From: Gammaproteobacteria bacterium
Lineage (GTDB): Bacteria > Pseudomonadota > Gammaproteobacteria > Steroidobacterales > Rariloculaceae
Assembly (NCBI GenBank): GCA_004357505.1
Contig: SMWC01000054.1
Coordinates: 1-19,176, forward strand
Length of the DNA: 19,176 nucleotides
Direction of reading: 5' to 3'
A program made the position numbers and the translations under genes. The notes beneath the pieces were generated by a model that saw only the letters and a program-made list of their open reading frames with translations, made no database searches and was not told where the DNA came from. Below are positions 14,337-19,176 of this stretch, one piece after another. Within the stretch, counting starts at the first letter, position 1; each line of letters begins with the position of its first letter.

Positions 14337-15728
14337 ATGACAGAAAGAATCATCGAATTTGCGACTATCCTCGAAGTTGGTGCGCTGATTCGGTCCAACG
14401 AGTTTTCTGCGGTCGCGTTGACGACATTGATGCTCGATAGGATCGAGCGATTGGAGAACCGGCTCAATGCATTCATCACGGTGACTGCGGATCTGGCGCT
14501 GGAGCAAGCACAGCTAGCCGATTCAGAACTCGCCAATGGTCACGACCGCGGACCGCTGCATGGGATCCCAATCGTTATAAAGGACCTGATCGCGACTCAA
14601 GGAATACTCACGACCGCTGGCAGCAAATATTACGCTAGCTGGATTCCGAAGTCTGATGCCGCGGTTGTTACGCGTCTGTCCGCTGCTGGTGCTGTGATTC
14701 TCGGCAAGACCAGCCTGCACGAGATGGCATTCGGCTCGACTTCCATTAATCCTTATTACGGCGCGGTCTCGAATCCTTGGCGACTGGATCATCATCCGGG
14801 CGGCTCCAGCGGCGGCTCGGCGGTCGCCGTAGCGGCGGGTATGGCTTACGCCGGGATCGGTACGGATACGGGTTGTTCGGTTCGCCAACCGGCGCAGTGC
14901 TGTGGCATCGTGGGGCACAAGCCCACGTTCGGTCTAGTCAGCACAGCGGGCGTTCTGCCATTGGTCGAATCGATGGATCACGTAGGTCCATTAGCCAGAA
15001 CCGTACGCGAAGTGGCACTCGTGCTACGTGCGATTCAAGACCCGGACAGCAACGATCCGCACTCGATAAATCGTATCGCGGACGATTACTTTACACAGAT
15101 GAACAAGTCCCTCGATGGTGCGGTTGTCGGCGTTCCCCGCCGATTCTTTTTTACCGGTGGCGATCCTGAGGTGGTCGATCTCGTCGATCAGGCTTTGGAG
15201 ACATTCAAGGAGCTTGGCGCACGAGTTGTCGACATGGATCTACCGGATGTCGAAAGGGCGCTCGACGAAGTCGACGTAACATTCTCCGAGATTGCTCATG
15301 CCCATGGAGAGGCGCTCGCGGACGATCCCGAAGCCTTCAGCGACGCCTTCCGGCAGCGCTATGCGAGTGTGACCAAGTGGTCGGATTCAGATTACGAGGC
15401 CGCCCAGACTTTCAGGCGGGAATTCATAGCGAAAGTGGAGGCAGTCATGGACGATTGTGATGTTCTGGCGATGCCCACATCGACGGTTGCGGCCGCGCTG
15501 ATCTCGGCGCAGCCGCACGATCATGTGGTGCAGCGGCGCAAGAACGCCTGTATCTTCAATTTCACGGGCCAACCGGCGATTTCCATCCCCTGCGGTTTTA
15601 ATGCAGCAGGTCTGCCGGTGGGAATGATGCTGGTCGGGGGGATGTTCGAAGACGCGAAGGTGTTCCGCTTTGCCCGTGCGTTTGAGGCAGCGACACCCTG
15701 GCATCGGCAGCATCCGCAGATTACCTAG
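14337..15728 (+). CDS. Amidase signature family enzyme
   Basis: The 463-residue product is an amidase-signature hydrolase of the GatA/fatty-acid-amide-hydrolase superfamily, which cleaves C-N amide bonds by a Ser-cisSer-Lys triad. The triad is K82 (VIKDL), S157 (PGGSSGGS) and S181. The spacings, 75 and 24 residues, equal those of GatA. The nucleophile motif reads GTDTG-C-S-VRQPA, with Cys180 where GatA-type enzymes have Gly. GatB or GatC genes are not nearby, so tRNA amidotransferase is unlikely; a free-standing amide hydrolase is inferred, substrate unknown. No signal peptide is seen, so it is probably cytoplasmic. I chose the ATG at 14337 because family N-termini begin about 10 residues before ELxxLIRS. 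In-frame ATGs at 14274 and 14280 lie in the regulatory region and would add about 20 unusual residues. Confidence 0.88.
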   Translation: MTERIIEFATILEVGALIRSNEFSAVALTTLMLDRIERLENRLNAFITVTADLALEQAQLADSELANGHDRGPLHGIPIVIKDLIATQGILTTAGSKYYASWIPKSDAAVVTRLSAAGAVILGKTSLHEMAFGSTSINPYYGAVSNPWRLDHHPGGSSGGSAVAVAAGMAYAGIGTDTGCSVRQPAQCCGIVGHKPTFGLVSTAGVLPLVESMDHVGPLARTVREVALVLRAIQDPDSNDPHSINRIADDYFTQMNKSLDGAVVGVPRRFFFTGGDPEVVDLVDQALETFKELGARVVDMDLPDVERALDEVDVTFSEIAHAHGEALADDPEAFSDAFRQRYASVTKWSDSDYEAAQTFRREFIAKVEAVMDDCDVLAMPTSTVAAALISAQPHDHVVQRRKNACIFNFTGQPAISIPCGFNAAGLPVGMMLVGGMFEDAKVFRFARAFEAATPWHRQHPQIT

Positions 15729-15808
15729 ACACTGGCCGCCGCTCGCGTTGCGTCGGTATTATTTCTTATACTGTGCTGTTGAGCAGTCGATCTACCTGGA
15801 GTGGTCTT

Positions 15809-17053
15809 ATGAGTCGCCGATCTGCAGCGTACTTGCGTGTGTTATCGCTGGCGGTCCTTGTGCTGCTCGCGCTCGGCTGTGATCGTCCACCGCCTGGTCC
15901 GGTGACCGTTACTGAGGTTGTAAGCCCGGCGGCAGCGGGCAGTGGACAGCCGAATCTCGCCGTCGGTCCCGAGGGTGAAGTGATCCTAAGTTGGCTTGAA
16001 CCCACGCTCGACGGTTACGCATTGAAATTCTCTTCGTTGCGCGCGGATGCTTGGTCCGCGGCCCGGACCGTGGCGGAGGGCGACAATTGGTTCGTTAACT
16101 GGGCAGACATCCCGTCGGTGGTGCAGATCTCCGAGGATCTGTGGGCCGCACACTGGTTGCGCTATCAGCCCGATAGCTATTTCGCTTATGACGCGATGCT
16201 GGCGCTGTCTACAGATGGCGGCGCGAGCTGGCAGGCGCCGTTGTTGCTGCATCAGGATGGCACCGAATCGGAGCATGGTTTCGTGACCCTCTTTCCCCAG
16301 CAGGGCGGCGTCGGCGCTGTCTGGCTCGACGGGCGAAACTTTATCCAGGATGGTGAGTACCTCTATGAGGACGCGGCTGGCAACCTGCTCGGTACGGGCG
16401 TGCACTACGCGCGATTCAGCGCCGCGGGCGAACGTCGCGAGTCGATAGAGCTCGACAACATGGCTTGTGATTGTTGCCTGCCGGACGTCGCTCTCGCCTC
16501 CGGCGGTCCGGTGCTCGTCTATCGTGACCGAACGACCGAGGAAGTGCGGGACATCGTGATTCGGCGCATGGCTGATGCGCGATGGCAAGCGGCCTTGCCC
16601 ATCAGTCCGGACAACTGGGTGATCGAGGGGTGTCCGATCAACGGTCCGGCGGTCGCGGCGGATGAAGACACCGTGGCGGTTGTCTGGTTTACTGCTGCGG
16701 CTAACAATCCCTCAGTACGCCTGGCCCGTTCGGTGGATGCGGGACGGAGCTTCGGCGAACCCGTCGAGATCGATACGACGGGCAGTTTCGGTCACGTCGA
16801 TGTAGTAGTGATCGATTCCGGCGACGCGGTCGTCAGCTGGCTTCGCAGCGAAGCGGACGGAGTGGCACTGGTGATTCGCCGGGTTTCATCCGCAGGGCTA
16901 GTCGGCGATAGTCAGACAGTCGCGTTTATCGACATAGGCCGCCCGGCCGATTTCCCGCGTATGGTCTATGCCGACCAGCGGCTGGTATTCGCCTGGACGG
17001 ACTTCGAGGATGCGGGGGCCGTGAGGACCGCCGTGGCAGACATTACTCGGTAG
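15809..17053 (+). CDS. Sialidase-like beta-propeller lipoprotein
   Basis: The 414-residue product starts at an ATG with GGAG 7 nt upstream (15798-15801). The signal peptide ends in the lipobox LALGC, so Cys24 should be lipidated. Asp25 at +2 is the classic Lol-avoidance residue, which favours the inner membrane in enterics. The body looks like a six-bladed propeller, with two Asp-box/BNR motifs, LSTDGGASW (133-141) and SVDAGRSF (308-315). I see no clear arginine triad, so true sialidase activity is doubtful despite the usual family name. Four cysteines stand out: C220, C222 and C223 in ACDCCLPD, and C275 in GCPINGP. They could form disulfides or a metal site (inference). It runs convergently into typA, 16 nt apart. 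A weak TATACT (15767-15772) lies upstream. Confidence 0.82.
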   Translation: MSRRSAAYLRVLSLAVLVLLALGCDRPPPGPVTVTEVVSPAAAGSGQPNLAVGPEGEVILSWLEPTLDGYALKFSSLRADAWSAARTVAEGDNWFVNWADIPSVVQISEDLWAAHWLRYQPDSYFAYDAMLALSTDGGASWQAPLLLHQDGTESEHGFVTLFPQQGGVGAVWLDGRNFIQDGEYLYEDAAGNLLGTGVHYARFSAAGERRESIELDNMACDCCLPDVALASGGPVLVYRDRTTEEVRDIVIRRMADARWQAALPISPDNWVIEGCPINGPAVAADEDTVAVVWFTAAANNPSVRLARSVDAGRSFGEPVEIDTTGSFGHVDVVVIDSGDAVVSWLRSEADGVALVIRRVSSAGLVGDSQTVAFIDIGRPADFPRMVYADQRLVFAWTDFEDAGAVRTAVADITR

Positions 17054-17069
17054 TCCGGGCTCACTCATA

Positions 17070-18893
17070 TCACGCACGATTCCTGTCGGCACGGCGGCGT
17101 TCCCCTACAGTCAGCAGCTTCTTCCTCAGACGGATACTGGCAGGCGTAACCTCCACGAGTTCGTCATCATCGATGAATTCCAGCGCTTGCTCCAAAGAGA
17201 ATCGCAGCCGTGGCGTTAGGATAATGTTCTCGTCCGATCCCGCAGCGCGGATATTGGTAAGCTGTTTGCCCTTGGTCGGATTCACGGGTAAATCTGTATT
17301 CCGATTGTTCACGCCGACGATCATGCCCTCATACACTTCCTCGCCGTGCCCGATCAGTAATTTACCCCGGTTCTGGAGATTGAAGAGCGAGTAAGCGAGC
17401 GCCTTGCCGTTTGCGACCGACACCATCGCGCCGTTATTGCGTTGGCCGATCTCTCCTGGGACCTGGCGATCATAGACCTCGAAGACGTGATAAAGCAGGC
17501 CGGTACCGGCTGTCGCCGTGAGATACTCGGTTCGAAAGCCAATGAGTCCGCGGGCCGGTATCCGGTAATCTAGCCGCACGCGGCCCCGTCCATCGGGAAC
17601 CATGGTCTGCAGCTCGCCTTTGCGTTCGGCTAGACGGGTCATGACGGCGCCTTGATAAGCCGCCTCGAAGTCGACAGTCAGCTGTTCCCACGGTTCGCAA
17701 AGCACACCGTCGAGTTCGCGTTCAATGACCTCGGGCCTGGAGACCGCGAGTTCAAAACCCTCTCGGCGCATGGTTTCGATGAGTATTGATAAATGCAGCT
17801 CGCCGCGTCCGGAAACGCGGAATCTATCCGGGTCTGCGGTGCTCTCGACGCGTAGGGCGACGTTGTGTTTAATCTCCCGATCAAGGCGCTCGCGAATCTG
17901 CCGACTGGTCAGAAACGTTCCGTCTTTGCCGGCGAACGGCGACTTATTGACCTGGAATGTCATACTGATCGTTGGTTCATCCACTTGCAGGGCGGGGAGC
18001 GGTTCCGGGTGATCGCGGTCACAGACCGTTTCGGATATCTTCAGGTCCTCTATACCGCTAAAAAGCACGATGTCCCCTGCGCCGGCTGCCTCGATACGAT
18101 TGCGCTCCAGTCCGTCGAAACCGAAGAGTTCGAGGAGCTTGCCGGCGCGCGTCGAGCCGTCGGGGCGAACGATTGTGATCGGGGTATTGGTATCCGCTCT
18201 GCCCCGCGCGATTCGACCGATACCGAGTACGCCCACATAGGGGCTGTAGTCGAGACTGGAGACCTGCAACTGTAATGGGCCATCGCTGTCGACCTTCGGT
18301 GCCGGCACGTGCGAGATGATCAACTCGAACAACGGGTTCATATCTCCGCTTCGCGCCTCGGAATCGGTACTGGCGCGGCCTTCCAAGGCAGAGGCATAGA
18401 TCACGGGAAAGTCGAGTTGCTTGTCACTCGCGCCGAGACGGTCGAATAGTTCGAAGGTCTGATCCAGAACCCAGTCCGGACGGGCGCCATCCCGGTCCAT
18501 CTTGTTGATGACGACCAGTGGCGTGAAACCGTGGGCGAACGCCTTCTGCGTCACGAATCGAGTTTGCGGCATCGGGCCTTCCACGGCGTCAACGAGCAGT
18601 AGCACGCTGTCCACCATCGACAGCACCCGCTCGACCTCGCCGCCAAAGTCTGCATGCCCGGGCGTGTCGACGATGTTGATGCGCCAGTCGCGCCAAGTGA
18701 TGGAGGCGTTCTTCGACAGGATCGTAATTCCTCGCTCGCGTTCCAGCTCGTTGGAATCCATCGCGCGCTCGGGTAGGACGACACGTGAATCCAGCGTGTC
18801 CGACTGCTGTAGAAGTTTGTCTATGAGCGTCGTTTTGCCGTGATCGACATGGGCGATGATGGCAATATTTCTGAGGTGATCTTGGGAGAGCAT
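17070..18893 (-). CDS. typA: Translational GTPase TypA/BipA
   Basis: The 607-residue protein has the length of E. coli BipA. It is a ribosome-binding GTPase of the EF-G/LepA group that helps 50S subunit assembly and is needed for growth in the cold and under some stresses. All G motifs are present: G1 AHVDHGKT (14-21), G2 with T57 in ERGITI, G3 DTPGH (76-80), G4 NKMD (130-133) and G5 SAL (168-170). Domain II, the EF-G-like domain V and the BipA-specific C-terminal domain follow without breaks (for example RGLIGFRTEYLT and GKALAYSLFNLQ, the latter typical of BipA). The start aligns with the usual LRNIAIIAHVDHGKTTL. There is no clear Shine-Dalgarno before the ATG at 18893. Confidence 0.97.
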   Translation of the reverse strand: MLSQDHLRNIAIIAHVDHGKTTLIDKLLQQSDTLDSRVVLPERAMDSNELERERGITILSKNASITWRDWRINIVDTPGHADFGGEVERVLSMVDSVLLLVDAVEGPMPQTRFVTQKAFAHGFTPLVVINKMDRDGARPDWVLDQTFELFDRLGASDKQLDFPVIYASALEGRASTDSEARSGDMNPLFELIISHVPAPKVDSDGPLQLQVSSLDYSPYVGVLGIGRIARGRADTNTPITIVRPDGSTRAGKLLELFGFDGLERNRIEAAGAGDIVLFSGIEDLKISETVCDRDHPEPLPALQVDEPTISMTFQVNKSPFAGKDGTFLTSRQIRERLDREIKHNVALRVESTADPDRFRVSGRGELHLSILIETMRREGFELAVSRPEVIERELDGVLCEPWEQLTVDFEAAYQGAVMTRLAERKGELQTMVPDGRGRVRLDYRIPARGLIGFRTEYLTATAGTGLLYHVFEVYDRQVPGEIGQRNNGAMVSVANGKALAYSLFNLQNRGKLLIGHGEEVYEGMIVGVNNRNTDLPVNPTKGKQLTNIRAAGSDENIILTPRLRFSLEQALEFIDDDELVEVTPASIRLRKKLLTVGERRRADRNRA

Positions 18894-18999
18894 GGCGGTC
18901 TGGGCTTAAGGATGGACTCGGTGCCGCGCGCAGGCAAGTGACCGCGTCGCTACGCAGTGAGCGGGTCTCTACAACGTTGATGGAGTGAAGCTAGCGAAC

Positions 19000-19176
19000 T
19001 TACCAGCGGCTTCCGCTGTCGCGTTTGTTCATCGGCTTGGCTTCGTTGACGGTGACCGGACGGCCGTCATAGTCTGTGCCGTTGACTTCCTCTATGGCTT
19101 TTTGAGCCTCGGCATCGGTTGCCATCTCGACGAAACCGAATCCCTTACTACGGCCCGAATCGCGATCGGTGATGAG
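19000..19176 (-). CDS. RRM-type RNA-binding protein, 5' end outside window
   Basis: The last 58 codons are visible, entering at the window edge. They encode LITDRDSGRSKGFGFVEM, with the RNP1 octamer KGFGFVEM, then the RRM helix 2 and strand 4 (EAQKAIEEVNGTDYDGRPVTVNEAKP) and a short basic tail ending DSGSRW. This is the second half of a single RNA-recognition motif, as in the small (about 80-100 residue) bacterial RNA-binding proteins resembling cyanobacterial Rbp proteins, several of which are cold-induced. The missing N-terminal half should carry RNP2. The 106 nt between its stop and the typA start hold no clear terminator or promoter, so typA may be partly read through from this gene. Confidence 0.9.
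   Translation of the reverse strand, partial: LITDRDSGRSKGFGFVEMATDAEAQKAIEEVNGTDYDGRPVTVNEAKPMNKRDSGSRW

Noticed and set aside
15773..15808. Upstream start for the propeller lipoprotein
   Set aside because: The ATG at 15809 has GGAG at 7 nt and gives a compact lipoprotein signal. The longer form would bury it behind 12 extra residues.
1..19176. CRISPR arrays, tRNA/rRNA genes, transposases, integrase or defence islands
   Set aside because: No repeat-spacer pattern, cloverleaf, rRNA segment or mobile-element protein was seen. The caspase-like gene alone is not enough to call a defence system, since its neighbours are housekeeping genes and its upstream side is not visible.

Overview
The window looks like chromosome of a Gram-negative bacterium, most likely a gammaproteobacterium of moderately high GC. 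The grounds are an LplT-like/PlsC-type fusion, a Kdo 3-hydroxylase (LPS inner core), an AsmA-family protein, a CspA-type cold-shock gene with a long leader, and BipA/TypA. The species cannot be named from sequence alone. I found no rRNA, tRNA, CRISPR array, insertion sequence or phage gene. Two genes run off the window ends.

Layout: (1) 1-765 (+), 3' part of a caspase-fold (C14) protein with an internal EF-hand-like loop. (2) 843-2732 (+), MFS transporter fused to a PlsC acyltransferase. (3) 2906-3715 (+), exported M23 peptidase behind a good sigma-70 promoter. (4) 6849-3736 (-), a two-gene unit of a penicillin-acylase-family Ntn hydrolase and a small exported protein of unknown function. (5) 6968-9053 (+), divergent from unit 4, a GT9 heptosyltransferase-like gene followed closely by kdoO. 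(6) 10169-9069 (-), a DUF4159 protein with a possible leaderless start, then a small single-TM protein. (7) 10569-10324 (-), an ECF sigma factor that keeps region 2 only. (8) 10958-10752 (-), a cold-shock protein with promoter, leader of about 160 nt and intrinsic terminator. (9) 14194-11300 (-), an AsmA-family protein. (10) 14337-15728 (+), an amidase-signature enzyme. (11) 15809-17053 (+), a sialidase-like beta-propeller lipoprotein with a conserved-looking Cys cluster. (12) 18893-17070 (-), typA/bipA. (13) 19176-19000 (-), the end of a small RRM RNA-binding protein.

Two themes run through the window. The first is envelope building and lipid handling: lysophospholipid flipping and re-acylation, murein hydrolysis, LPS-core glycosylation and Kdo hydroxylation, and AsmA. 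The second is growth at low temperature: Csp, BipA and the RRM protein. No single new multi-gene system stands out. The best leads are the GT9-kdoO pair, the CxCC propeller lipoprotein, the truncated sigma gene, the candidate leaderless DUF4159 mRNA, and the nested dyads between asmA and the amidase gene.
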